In this document: one piece after another, positions 35,262-46,000 of the stretch
Layout: each line of letters opens with the position of its first letter
Numbering within the stretch: the first letter of the stretch is position 1
DNA from: Plotosus lineatus
Taxonomy: Eukaryota > Chordata > Actinopteri > Siluriformes > Plotosidae
Assembly (NCBI GenBank): GCA_024760905.1
Contig: CM045745.1
Span: 7,302,782-7,366,781 of the forward strand
Direction: 5' to 3'
Length of the DNA stretch: 64,000 bases
The notes under the pieces: model-generated
Database searches by the model: none
What the model was told of the DNA's origin: nothing
Seen by the model: the letters and a program-made list of their open reading frames with translations, nothing else
Position numbers and translations under genes: made by a program

Positions 35262-36065
35262 CGTGCGTGTGTCCGTGTGTGTGTGTCCGTGTGTGTGTGT
35301 GTCCGTGTGTGTGTGTGTCCGTGTGTGTGTGTCCGTGTCCGTGTGTGTGTGTCCGTGTCCGTGTGTGTCCGTGTCCGTGCGTGTGTGTGTGTCCGTGCGT
35401 GTGTGTGTGTCCGTGCGTGTGTGTGTGTCCGTGCGTGTGTGTGTGTCCGTGCGTGTGTGTGTGTCCGTGCGTGTGTGTGTGTCCGTGCGTGTCCGTGTGT
35501 GTATGTGTGCGTGTCCATGTGTGTGTGTGTGTCCGTGTGTGTGTGTGTCCATGTGTGTGTGTGTGTCCATGTGTGTGTGTGTGTGTGTCCATGTGTGTGT
35601 GTGTGTGTCCATGTGAGTGTGTGTGTGTGTCCATGTGAGTGTGTGTGTGTCCATGTGAGTGTGTGTGTGTGTGTCCATGTGAGTGTGTGTGTGTCCATGT
35701 GAGTGTGTGTGTGTCCATGTGAGTGTGTGTGTGTGTGTCCATGTGAGTGTGTGTGTGTGTCCATGTGAGTGTGTGTCCATGTGAGTGTGTGTCCATGTGA
35801 GTGTGTGTCCATGTGAGTGTGTGTCCATGTGAGTGTGTGTCCATGTGAGCGTGTGTGTGTGTCCATGTGAGTGCGTGTGTGTGTGTCCATGTGAGTGCGT
35901 GTGTGTGTGTCCATGTGAGTGCGTGTGTGTGTGTTCGTGTGAGTGCGTGTGTGTGTGTGTGTGTGTCCGTGTGTGTCCCCGTGTGTGTGTGTGTGTCCCC
36001 GTGTGTGTGTCCCCGTGTGTGTGTGTGTGTGTGTGTGTGAGACTGTGTATCCGTGTGACTGTGTA

Positions 36066-36096
<31 letters not shown>

Positions 36097-36297
36097 ATCC
36101 GTGTGTGTGTGTATGTGTGTGTGTGTGTATCCCTGTGTGTGTGTGTGTGTGTATCCCTGTGTGTGTGTGTGTGTGTATCCGTGTGTGTGTGTGTGTGTAT
36201 CCCTGTGTGTGTATCCCTGTGTGTCCGTGTGTGTGTCCGTGTGTGTGTGTGTGTGTCCGTGTGTGTGTGTGTGTGTGTGTCTGTGTGTGTGCCCGCC
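35262..36297. repeat. 1-kb GT-rich minisatellite (GTGTGTGTCC variants)
   Basis: About one hundred imperfect units of 8-24 bp built from (GT)n plus a CC spacer. There are block variants: TCCGTGC (35330-35500), TCCATGTGAGTG (35600-35930) and TATCC (36045-36215). Long frames here (Val-Cys or Thr-His repeats) are translations of the satellite, not genes. Confidence 0.97.
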
Positions 36298-36423
36298 CGC
36301 GCATGCACTCTGGCTGGCATATAGGACGCTGCCTGTTTTTGAGGTGTTGAAATTTTCAGTTGTGCTATAGTTGGGAAATCAGTTCGCGCTATATGAATTT
36401 TTAATTCTTTCACTATCAAGGAG

Positions 36424-36707
36424 GCCAGTGGTGGCCCGGTCGGTGGTTTTAGCCCCACCATCAACGGGTTGTCAGTGCTGCCCCCCATCCAGTGCAGCTA
36501 ACGGGGTGATCTAAGGCCATCCGTGTCTCTCATTGTCTATGATGAGAGAGGTTCATATAAAAGAACTATTGCTGGCTTTTGTCAAGAGTAGGCTGCACAG
36601 GCCCTAGGATGGCCTGGCAAGCTGTCCAAGGTATACTCTTCCCTCGAGCAGAGTCGACAGAGATGGGCGGAAACCTTCCCGCCACCCTAATTAGGATTAA
36701 AATGAAT
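36424..36707 (+). mobile_element. SINE A copy, diverged
   Basis: Core (gtgcagctaacggggtgatc) and L2-like tail (aagctgtccaaggtatactc ... ccctaattaggattaaaatg). The head is partly deleted. Confidence 0.75.
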
Positions 36708-36714
36708 ATTCATT

Positions 36715-37387
36715 TTGAATAGTATCAAGGACTCATTGGCGGGTTCTCTGAACGCACATGAGAATGATATGACTGTTGTTACCTCTGATGCTAATATTTA
36801 CTGTTTTAGTGGGTGGATCATTCTCCAATGTGTTTTCTTCCCTTGGAGCCAACCAATCACACAGTCTGATTTATGTATCCTAAAGAAACAGGAAGCAATG
36901 ACAAAATATTGTCTCATTACAGTTCCATTAACAAAAGAATGTTTGTTTACTTTTGTGAAATGTATTGCAGTGGAAATTGTTGAATACATTTGAATAATAT
37001 GCATCATACATAATTGCATGCAATATACAAAGGACAATTATTTGCATATATTATATGAGTCATTCATCTTAGTCCTCTGTTCTGTAATTTCCTGTAACTT
37101 GAGATCACCATCAGACTAATTCACTGATTGTATTTATATTGCTGCAGTGCAAAGTGAGCATGACACATTTGCATCTGACTCAACCTTGCACATGTATTGT
37201 AGTGCAGATGATAGATGAGCTGTCGTTAATCACCACTGACCATGTTTACAATTATGTGTATATATTTTAAGCATGAAAACGTATCGTGAGAGGTTAAAAG
37301 AAAAACAGTAACAAATCCAATTTAAATAAGTGGCATGTTTCTGAATTCTTTTCCACCACTCATTAAAACGCCAATTAAGATGACCTT
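36715..37387. other. Unique intron sequence
   Basis: AT-rich; a 92-codon open frame at 36715-36993 has no family resemblance and no splice signals in phase. I see no feature I can support. Confidence 0.45.
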
Positions 37388-37395
37388 TTTTAGCA

Positions 37396-38307
37396 CTGGG
37401 GTCGGGAACCTTTTTGACTGAGAGAGCCAAAAAACACATATTTTATAATCTAATCTTCTGAGAGCCATATATTTTTTCATTCTGAATACTGTACAACTAA
37501 ATGGAAAAAGAAGGCCACAATTTTAGAGTATAATGAGACTCTGAATTTATTTTAAACGACATTGTCATTACAAAGTTATTTATTCATCAGAACAATACTT
37601 TCTATTAATGCGACTTATGGCGCTGCATGGTGTTGCTGATGGTTTTATAGTCTGGGTGATACGTGCTGAGGTTCAGTTTCATGCAGGCGTGTAGGCTTCC
37701 ATCTGTTAAACGTGACTGCAGGTTGGTCTTGATTTTTTTCAGGTGTGAGAAGGACTGCTCACGTGCATATGTAGAGCCAAACATGGTCAATACGACAGGA
37801 CTCACATGCTGCAGTTGTTTATGTGACAGGAAGCGCGTTCCAAGTTTTGATAATCAGCTAGTCTGTGGGTTGAAGTTTTTTCCTGTCTGTCCATTTGCAT
37901 TTTGCTTGCGAGCTCTGCTTAGTTTCATGCAAATGAGCTGATCAAAAACGAGGGAAATTTACCTCTTGACCCAAAAACAACTCGCGCAGGCTGTTGCATA
38001 AAATCCAATAACATTAGAGTCTTAAGGTATCGGCCCCACCCACACACTAGAGTACAGAAATGATTGGCTCTCCGCTGCGTGCCACAGTGACAAGTGGCAT
38101 TGAAAATAGATGTATAGACTAAAATGCGTGAGATTTATTTATGTTTTTGTTTTATTTGATGGCTTTTTTTCTGTATTTTTATTTAAAGGACAGCGAAATT
38201 ATGTATTAGTTATTCTGTTAAGAAAGGCCACCTGATTTATCTGAGAGCCAGATACAGTCATCAAAAGAGCTACGTCTGGCTCGCGAGCCATAGGTTCCCG
38301 ACCCCTG
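37396..38307 (-). mobile_element. hAT transposon 1, copy 1, with 8-bp target duplication
   Basis: The ends CTGGGGTCGGGAACCT and AGGTTCCCGACCCCTG are inverted. TTTTAGCA (37388-37395) and TTTTAGAA (38308-38315) are an 8-bp duplication with one change, as hAT elements make. It retains a transposase C-terminal fragment on the minus strand. Confidence 0.9.
37605..37805 (-). pseudogene. hAT transposase C-terminal dimerisation relic
   Basis: Encodes PVVLTMFGSTYAREQSFSHL, then KKIKTNLQSRLTDGSLHACM and LNLSTYHPDY. This resembles the C-terminal hAT dimerisation segment (usual pattern FGSTY-CEQ-FS-MK--K---RSRLTD-HL---L). The catalytic part is missing. Confidence 0.85.
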
Positions 38308-38609
38308 TTTTAGAAGAATGGTGTACATTTGCTTCAGTGTAGTTTCAGAAACTTGTAGAATCAATATAAAGTGTAACTGAAGCAATTTCTGGGGTTTAAA
38401 CAGTCAGTGCTGGTTTTTGTATCAACAAAATAAATTACATAACAAAAATACACCAAGTTTGAACCCCTGACCATCACACTCGTATATGAGCCTCTCCCAC
38501 AAGGTTTGAATCAAAGCATTCCAACTTCCTGTCACTAAAATTAAACGTTCCAGCCGAAACATGTTTCAACATGACTAAAGAAAGCAAGGTCTACTAAAAA
38601 AAAAAAAGT

Positions 38610-38926
38610 TTACAAAATCAGAATAAAAGAACTAGAGTATTCTGATCTCACCCCAGTCAACATACTTGGGATGTACTGGAACTTTAAACGTGCCCCAAGC
38701 CTACTTGACATCAGTTCACTGACATCAATTCTGACCTCACTAATGTTCTTGTGGCCGTACGAGCTCAGCACATTCCAAACTCCAGTGAAAAGCCTTCCCA
38801 AGTGAGTGAATGATGATGTCATGGGTACGATGAAAACTAAATCTAACAAATTTCAAACATTCATGTTAAAATTTGTATGTGATGGCCAGGTGTCCACAAA
38901 CTTTTGATCATGTAGTATATATAACT
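38610..38926 (+). mobile_element. Tc1-like transposon, 3' part
   Basis: The block acttgggatgtactggaact, aacgtgccccaagcctactt and gaaaagccttcccaagtgag is the end of a Tc1-like transposase read on the + strand. gccaggtgtccacaaacttt followed by tgatcatgtagtata is its terminal repeat. It stops about 40 bp before exon 38966. Confidence 0.75.
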
Positions 38927-38965
38927 TGAAACCTGCTGGAGTTACTGTTCCAACTGTCACTACAG

Positions 38966-39004
38966 CTGAGAAGTACAAAGAAGAAATCCTTAAGAAAATG
39001 AAAG
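38966..39004 (+). CDS. asph: Candidate ASPH/junctin micro-exon (AEKYKEEILKKMK)
   Basis: A 39-bp phase-1 exon between ccaactgtcactacAG and GTACTT, encoding AEKYKEEILKKMK. The alternating lysine and glutamate pattern is typical of KEKE-type luminal segments of junctin and triadin, which bind calsequestrin. The acceptor lies only about 40 bp downstream of the end of a Tc1-like transposon. Confidence 0.6.
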
Positions 39005-39160
39005 GTACTTCGCATGGGTTGTGTGTTTTATTTAGAGGTTATGTTTGGTTTGCTGTTAATATTCCTGAAAATGTATCTTCAGATAGAAGTTGAAGTTGAG
39101 ACCTGCTGCTGGATTAGATTTGGATTTTTAAAGGAAGCTTAATTTTCAGGAATAGGACAA

Positions 39161-39635
39161 CAGTAGTCCTCCTCCACTTCGTGTTTCTTACTTCGCGTCC
39201 CCGCAATATCATGGGATTTTACATTGGGAAATTAAAAAATTAAAGATTATTTAAAATTCACGGGCGCTACATGTATATTCAACTACGCCACCCAACATGC
39301 TCTGTTCTCCTGCTTGACTTGAGTGTTCTTTGATTGGCTGTGAATCCAGCAAGCAGATTGGTCGACATTATATTTCCCAGCATCCAACACACCTTTCCTC
39401 CTTCATGAAACAAGGACTTTTGTTGAGCTCAGGGGAAATGCTGGGGTGCAGGAAAAATCGTGTTCACCATAGAGGTGAGGAAAAAACAAAAACCAAAATC
39501 ACTGGGAGAGTATCGACACGGAAACTGGTCGAGCACGGAGTTATTTATAGCGCACTGATGGCTGAGTGAATTCATGTGCGCTCTCTGGATTTCGCATGTG
39601 GGTAACAGCCACGCCCCTCACCAGCACATGCAGTT

Positions 39636-39676
<41 letters not shown>

Positions 39677-40128
39677 AAACGTCACCGACTAGTACAGACC
39701 ATAACAGTTGTGAAAATAGAAAATGCCTTATCGTTGTGGATTACGGACTGCCATAAAAATAATGCGAGTTTGGACACTAACATGATACCTACTAAAGCAA
39801 AGGCTCCAGAGGCACTGACTAGCTCCAACCAAGTACCAGTGCCGCCAGTGATTCTCCTTCTTGACGTGGCCGTGGATTTGTTATTTATAAGGTTTGTTAT
39901 ACAGTATTTATATATATTTACAGTATTGTTATTATAAGGTGTATAATTTATTTATATATTAATACACGTTGCCTGTATGACATTAACATGCATAGAACAC
40001 TTTAAAATTAACTTCTATATAAATATAGGTGGGTGGGTGTCCTTAAGAAGTGGCAGAAGTCATTTCGCGATTTTTTTCGCATTTTGCGGGGTTGGTCCAC
40101 ATTAACTGCGAAATGAGGAGGATTACTG
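39161..40128 (+). mobile_element. Element U: Tigger/pogo transposon with transposase relic
   Basis: The ends CAGTAGTCCTCCTCCACTTC and GAAATGAGGAGGATTACTG are inverted, with TA at the right. The interior encodes part of a CENP-B-type DNA-binding domain (see 39660-39840). This ties the similar-ended families in the window to the pogo/Tigger group. A (GA)n tract lies at 39641-39675. Confidence 0.87.
39660..39840 (+). pseudogene. Tigger-type transposase CENP-B DNA-binding domain relic
   Basis: The frame reads VVKIENALSLWITDCHKNNA, then SLDTNMIPTKAKAPEAL. This resembles the Tigger/jerky-family pattern (-EKAL-LWIED---K-IPL-T--I--KA-SLY). It is short and lacks the DDE domain. Confidence 0.8.
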
Positions 40129-40130
40129 TA

Positions 40131-41493
40131 TGTGATATCACACTTTAGTGATGTGACACCTCCAATTCACCATAGCATTAAAAAGTGAGGCATGCTACTA
40201 AACGTGTAATAAATTATATAAAGATGTCTCTGTGACAGAAATGCCTGTGCTAACCATGACATGGATTGTGTTGGTATTTTAGTGTATATTAATGACAATT
40301 GAGTGCTGTGACTGTGGCTCTTCTTCCTTACTTGTAGTGTGTGCAAAAGTTTGGGCCAGGCTTAAAAAATTCTTTGTTGATCATAACATGATAAAAAAAA
40401 AAAAAGATTCACCCGGGAGGGAGTTTTTTTTTTTTAATTTGCCTGTGCAGGCCACCTGAGATTCACGTGGAAATTTTTTTCATACAACATGCCATATTAT
40501 GAGTGTGACGTTGTAAACACTTTAGAATGAAATAAATATCTTATATTTGAAATAAACATACTGAATATCAAAGTTTATTCGTTTAATATTGTAATGAACA
40601 GAGTATCAAGGTTTCTTCAACATGTCAACTTTTAATATTGCACTCAACAACTAACAAATATCTTCGTCACACTCCGCGCTGCTGCTGGCGGTTTGGCGGT
40701 TAACTTGTATTTGTCCGAAAATGTCAGAAAACGGGTTGATACTGATTTCGCTTTGTTCACTTTTTAGTTTGGTGTTTGATAGGGGACACACACGTTTTTT
40801 TCAACACCACCGGCCAGTATATTTTTATTTTTTCCAGCTGTGATTGCTCAGGCGGGGTTTTTATGTACAGTTTCGGCCCAACTGGCTGTGTTACCGCCAA
40901 CAACGATATTTTTAAGGCTGGCTTTAATATTCTCGCGAACTATTAATGTTGATGAGCTAAGCTTGTGCAATATTGATGCTCCCCTGTCTTTGGTTTGAAT
41001 TTTAAAAATCTCTGGGTTAAGACTTGATCATAAAAAAAAAAAAAAAAACCTCTGTGATGCAATTGCCCCATGAGTCTTGGAACACTTTCTACTTAGCATG
41101 GGTACCACGTGAGTCCTGAAAGAAAAAGACTTTGAAAGAAAGTAACATTTGAAAGGCTGTGCAGTTTTCCACGAGAGAGGTGTACTTTAATCCAGATGCT
41201 TTAGTGGTAAGAGTGGACATTGGCTTGACCAAGCTGGGCAGTGGATTGCAGTCAGGCCATGAGCTGTCTTGGTCCCAGTATGCATCTGTGATGCAGCTCC
41301 TGAAACAATGACATCAGCCTGGTTAGTGAGGTGATTCTTGACTAATCTGATGTTGGTGGCTTGTTATTAAGGCACAAAACTATACTTCAGCAAATGCCAG
41401 TCACAATGACCAGGTCATGTGGGTATTCTGTGTTGGATACAGATTTTCTCTCGTAGCATGAGAGAAGTTGAAGAGTGTACTATACATTAATTC
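40131..41493. other. Intron sequence, mostly unrecognised
   Basis: AT-rich sequence with A and T homopolymers. The stretch 40600-41000 is more G+C-rich (ctccgcgctgctgctggcgg) and may be an old repeat, but I find no ends or protein similarity. Confidence 0.4.
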
Positions 41494-41793
41494 ATTTTCT
41501 AGGCCACTTAATTAGAATTAGGGTCACAGAGAGGCTGGCGGTGTACACCCTGGACAGCTTGCCAGTCCATCGCAGGGCGAATACTCAAACAGCCACTTAC
41601 ACTCGCATCTAGGGGTGATATGGAACAGCCAGTTAGCCCACTGTGTATGTTTTTGGACTGTTGGAGGAAACAGAGTAACTGAAGGAAACCCACACAAGCA
41701 CAGGGAGAACATGCAAATTCCACACAGGAACGCCCAGGCTGGGACCATCTTCCTGTGAGGCGGATGTGCTAACCACAACGCCATCGTGCCGCC
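41494..41793 (-). mobile_element. SINE E / L2-like repeat, - strand, complete
   Basis: On the minus strand: a head like gcggcacgatggcgttgtgg-ttagcac, then gtgtggaatttgcatgttct, tgtgtgggtttccttcagtt, aaaacatacacagtgggcta, and the tail catcgc/agctgtccagggtgtacacc ending in attctaattaag. Confidence 0.75.
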
Positions 41794-41954
41794 TGTGAAA
41801 CATACAAAAGAAACATTATTTTAAAAAGTTTTCGTATCACCTTTTTCTTCCACCATAAGCATTAACATTAAAGTTGAGTTACCGCACATGTCTGTTGTGT
41901 TCTTGTTTTTGATATTTGTGGATTGAATTCCTGACCACACTCTTTGCCCATACA

Positions 41955-42282
41955 GTGGTGGCCTGGTGGTAAAGGTGCTGGATCACTGATCTTAAGGTTG
42001 GGGGTTCAAACCCCACTCTCCACGGGTTGTCACTGTCCCCCCAGTGCAGCTAACTGGGTTATCAAAGGCCGGCCATGTCTCTCACTGTCTATGGTCTGAG
42101 GTTCATGTAAAAGTACAATTGCTGACTTTCGACAAGAGTAGCTGCATACCCGTCAGTGTGTTTCCGCCCTGCGATGGCCTGGCAAGTTGTTCAGGGTGTA
42201 CTCTACCCTTGCCTGGAGTCAGCTGGGATGGGCGCCAGCCTTCTCGCAACCTTTATTAGGATTAAGCGGTTACAGAAAATGA
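41955..42282 (+). mobile_element. SINE A copy, complete
   Basis: Clear head (gtggtggcctggtggtaaag, ggttcaaacccc), core and L2-like tail (agttgttcagggtgtactct ... attaggattaagcggttaca). This is a good reference copy of the family in the window. Confidence 0.88.
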
Positions 42283-42289
42283 ACGATGT

Positions 42290-42829
42290 ACTCTTTGCCC
42301 ATATTCTGAGATGCACCCACCGTCCAACCACGCAGAAAGTTAAGAATACTTTGAAGACACCCATGCACACATTTCCATGAATCCACATTTGCTGAAGTAT
42401 ACTCAGACTTTTTTACTCCTTTGATTACTCAAGGAGAGTTAAGCCTAGAGCATATGTAAGCAATCACGGCCGAATGTAGTGAAAAAGTGAATTTTAGTTT
42501 GAGGGTAATTGAATATATTTTCAGAGGTAGTTGGTTGAATTTGAGGTAAATGGTCTGTTTTCTCGGTCTTGGAAAATTTTGGACCTGCTCAAAATTTTGT
42601 GTAAATTCAGAATGGCTCATCTACGAGCGAAGAGTTTCAGAAGCAGTTTGTTCCTTTTTGATTTTTTAAGTGACTGATTTTTGTACGTCATGCAAATGCA
42701 CCCCTTGTGACCAAGGGAAAAAAAACAATAAAATTATGACACGTCATCGAACACCTTGCAGTACCAATTTCATATTTAAAAAATATAGTTTTCTATAACT
42801 TCAAATTTCTTGAAGTTTTATCATAATAA

Positions 42830-42861
<32 letters not shown>

Positions 42862-43027
42862 TAATATATTATTATTATTATTATTATTATTGTTGTTGAT
42901 GTTGATGATGCTTGTGCATCATACACTGGGAAGAGTTAAACATATATAAATAAATACTCCATGCTCAATACCTGTCGAACGCGTCGACTGTCACTAAGCA
43001 CCAGGTGCTCACAGTTGGCTAAGCATA
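42290..43027. other. Intron sequence with (ATA)n/(TAT)n
   Basis: Unique sequence and an (AAT)n/(ATT)n palindrome-like microsatellite at 42825-42912. No exon supported. Confidence 0.5.
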
Positions 43028-43170
43028 TAGCAAAGCCATCAGCGTGTTTCTGTCCCTTGCTAAAAGGTTATGTCAGGAAGGGCATCCGACGTAAAAACCT
43101 ATTCCAAATCAAACATGCGAATCATTCGCTGTGGCGACCCCTGAGAAAGAGAAAAAGCCGAAAGGAAATC
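43028..43170 (+). mobile_element. SINE B copy 6, 5'-truncated
   Basis: Only the LINE B-derived tail remains: ctgtcccttgctaaaaggtt, aagggcatccgacgtaaaaa, gtggcgacccctgagaaaga and ccgaaagg. Confidence 0.85.
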
Positions 43171-43447
43171 TCTCATTACACAACACAATACCCACTTGCT
43201 TTACCGTACTAGATAAAATTTTGCTTTTTATCTCATTTTGCTGACTGTCATTGACTTTTACATGGTTGCTTTTTGCTCATCGTTTCTTGGCTGGACATCC
43301 TTAATGCTGTTGATATTAGAAGCACCTGTTCATGTTACGCAAGTTTCTTGTTTTAACTGAGCAGTATGTAGTATGAAAATAGAACATAATTTGACTAATG
43401 TGTCCTTGCCAACACAGAACAGTATGAATCAGTTATTTTTGTGACAG

Positions 43448-43471
43448 GGAACAAGAGGCCATGGCCAAAAG
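43448..43471 (+). CDS. asph: Candidate 24-bp micro-exon (GNKRPWPK)
   Basis: Acceptor ttatttttgtgacAG and donor GTAAAC enclose 24 bp, phase 1 at both ends, encoding GNKRPWPK. It fits the frame and basic composition of the neighbouring exons, but at this size chance is a real alternative. Confidence 0.45.
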
Positions 43472-43881
43472 GTAAACATGCTTCCTTTGTCTTTGTTCAA
43501 GCTATGGATGTTCCTTAGGATTTGATAGCTTCATGCAAACGTGCCAAGCAGTCAGCTTCTCAAATGTTGATCTGATCTTACCGGATACATACACATGCTA
43601 CAGATATCATGACAACAAATTAGTTAAATACTTAGCTGTGACATATTTATCATGTATCCTTTCTTGGGTAAAGATTTCAACTATAAATTATAGCATTTCA
43701 TTATCAAAATTGGATATTAAATTTATACACTTGGTCGCATAGCATTATGGCAATGTATGATTTTATTGTGAAGGGACGCTGTTATTTTGCACAAGCTAAT
43801 CATGGACATGAACTGTATTTTTGCATGGAACGATCCATAATTCAACCATCAAAATGAACAGTTTTGGTCATTCACATCTAG

Positions 43882-46000
43882 AATCTTCTACCAGACAAAT
43901 TGGACACAAACTGAAAGCAGCACTGAAAGAACAGCTTCGGATGATCCATGAGAAGATTGAGGCAAAAAAGATTGCAAAACTAGCACTGGCTGAGGTCCGG
44001 AGCATACTGGCCCAAGAGGAGGAAGAGAAAAGAGCTGCTCTTGCTGCCAAAAAAGCTAAAGAAGAAGCCGAGGCTAAAATACTTGAAGAGAAAGTAAACA
44101 AACAGCATGAAGAGCGATTAGCCAAAGAGAGAGCTGAGCGAGAAAGGCTTGTTAAGGAGAAGGCTGAAAATGAAAAACTAATCAAAATGAAAGCAGAACT
44201 GGAAAGGCAGGCTAAAGTGCAAGCCGAAAAAGAAAGTCTGAGAAAAGAACGAGCAGAAAAAGACAAGCTGGCAAAAGTGCAAGCAGAGAAAGAGAAAGCA
44301 GACAAACTAGCAAAAGAAAATGCAAAAAAAGAAAGACTGGCAAAAGAGAAAGAACAGGAAAGGCTAGCTAAGGAAAAGGCAGAACAGGAAAGGCTAGCTA
44401 AGGAAAAGGCAGAACAGGAAAGGCTAGCTAAGGAAAAGGCAGAACAGGAAAGGCTGGCAAAAGAAAAGGCAGAACAAGAAAGGCTGGCAAAAGAAAAGGC
44501 AGAAAAGGAAAGACAAGCTAAGGAAAAGGCAGAACAGGAAAGGCTCGCTAAGGAAAAGGCAGAACAGGAAAGGCTGGCGAAGGAAAAGGCAGAACAGGAA
44601 AGGCTGGCGAAGGAAAAGGCAGAGAAGGAAAGGCTGGCGAAGGAAAAGGCAGAGAAGGAAAGGCTGGCGAAGGAAAAGGCAGAAAAGGAAAGGCTGGCGA
44701 AGGAAAAGGCAGAGAAGGAAAGGCTGGCGAAGGAAAAGGCAGAAAAGGAAAGGCTGGCGAAGGAAAAGGCAGAAAAGGAAAGGCTGGCGAAGGAAAGGGC
44801 AGAAAAGGAAAGGCTGGCGAAGGAAAGGGCAGAAAAGGAAAGGCTGGCGAAGGAAAAGGCAGAACAGGAAAGGCTGGCGAAGGAAAAGGCAGAAAAGGAA
44901 AGGCTGGCGAAGGAAAGGGCAGAAAAGGAAAGGCTGGCGAAGGAAAGGGCAGAAAAGGAAAGGCTGGCGAAGGAAAAGGCAGAACAGGAAAGGCTAAAGG
45001 GGAAGGAAAGGCAGAACAGGAAAGGCTGGCGAAGGAAAAGGCAGAACAGGAAAGGCTGGCGAAGGAAAAGGCAGAACAGGAAAGGCTGGCGAAGGAAAAG
45101 GCAGAACAGGAAAGGCTGGCGAAGGAAAAGGCAGAACAGGAAAGGCTGGCGAAGGAAAAGGCAGAAAAGGAAAGGCTAGCTAAGGAAAAGGCGGAGAAGG
45201 AAAAGGCGGAAAAGGAAAGGCTAGCGAAGGAAAAGGCGGAACAGGAAAGGCTAGCGAAGGAAAAGGCGGAAAAGGAAAGGCTAGCCAAGGAAAAGGCGGA
45301 ACAGGAAAGGCTAGCCAAGGAAAAGGCAGAAAAGGAAAGGCTAGCCAAGGAAAAGGCAGAAAAGGAAAGGCTAGCTAAGGAAAAGGCGGAGAAGGAAAAG
45401 GCGGAAAAGGAAAGGCTAGCGAAGGAAAAGGCGGAAAAGGAAAGGCTAGTGAAGGAAAAGGCGGAACAGGAAAGGCTAGCTAAGGAAAAGGCGGAACAGG
45501 AAAGGCTAGCGAAGGAAAAGGCGGAAAAGGAAAGGCTAGCGAAGGAAAAGGCAGAAAAGGAAAGGCTAGCCAAGGAAAAGGCAGAACAGGAAAGGCTAGC
45601 CAAGGAAAAGGCAGAAAAGGAAAGGCTAGCCAAGGAAAAGGCGGAAAAGGAAAGGCTAGCCAAGGAAAAGGCAGAAAAGGAAAGGCTAGCTAAGGAAAAG
45701 GCAGAAAAGGAAAGGCTAGCTAAAGAAAAGGCAGAAAAGGAAAGGCTGGCAAAAGAGAAAGAAGAACAGGAAAGGCTAGCTAAGGAAAAGGCGGAAAAGG
45801 AAAAGCTAGCGAAGGAAAAGGCGGAAAAGGAAAGGCTTGTGAAGGAAAAGGTGGAAAAGGAAAGGCTTGCGAAGGAAAAGGCAGAAAAGGAAAGGCTAGC
45901 GAAGGAAAAGACTGATAAGGAGAAAGCAGAGAAGGAGAGGTTATTCAAAGAACAGCAAGAAAAAAACAAAAGTAAAAACAAACAAAAGAAAAAAAATTGA
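43882..46000 (+). CDS. asph: Giant KEKE-repeat terminal exon of a junctin-like ASPH isoform (frame broken near 45000)
   Basis: The acceptor tcattcacatctAG at 43880-43881 is phase 1, like the other exons, and puts the long frame in register. The first ~150 codons are non-repetitive charged coiled-coil (starting ESSTRQIGHKLKAALKEQLR). From about 44340 to 45900 the exon is tandem copies of ERLAKEKAEQ or ERLAKEKAEK. It ends in a lysine-rich tail (KEQQEKNKSKNKQKKKN) and TGA/46000. Without the 2-nt excess near 44990-45005 it would encode about 705 residues. As written, the first frame stops at 45179 after an arginine-rich tail, while the correct register resumes from about 45006 to 46000. Joined to the upstream exons it would give an anchored protein of about 840 residues with a luminal KEKE domain, versus a much shorter tail in mammalian junctin. 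Its assignment to ASPH rests on strand, phase and composition. A separate gene or retrogene is the alternative. Confidence 0.7.
44340..45905 (+). repeat. Coding tandem repeat, 30-bp unit, about 50 copies
   Basis: The unit GAACAGGAAAGGCTGGCGAA-GGAAAAGGCA encodes ERLAKEKAEQ. Variant codons fall in blocks: CTAGCTAAGG at the 5' end, CTGGCGAAGG from about 44570 to 45170, and CTAGCGAAGG or CTAGCCAAGG after that. Some units carry a 12-bp insertion adding EKEK-type residues (near 45195 and 45387). The block structure points to repeated local amplification. Stops are absent from several frames, so long antisense or shifted frames here are by-products. Confidence 0.95.

Noticed and set aside
35138..36488. 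Long Thr-His and Val-Cys frames on both strands
   Set aside because: They are translations of the GT-rich minisatellite, in every frame, with no non-repetitive domain.
36715..36993. 92-codon open frame
   Set aside because: No similarity, no splice context in phase, AT-rich unique intron; the length is within chance.
39330..39569. 79-codon frame as a host gene
   Set aside because: It lies inside element U between inverted terminal repeats and has no splice signals; treated as transposon interior.
43895..43900. Alternative acceptor at 43893-43894 for the KEKE exon
   Set aside because: It would enter in phase 2, unlike the phase-1 donors of the upstream exons.
44340..45905. CRISPR-like array
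   Set aside because: Units are contiguous, without spacers, and encode a regular peptide in a eukaryotic exon.
44548..45981. 477-residue minus-strand open frame (Ser/Phe/Leu-rich repeats)
   Set aside because: It is the antisense of the 30-bp coding repeat; a stop-free repeat is open in several frames. The charged + strand frame has a splice acceptor, a non-repetitive start and a natural end.
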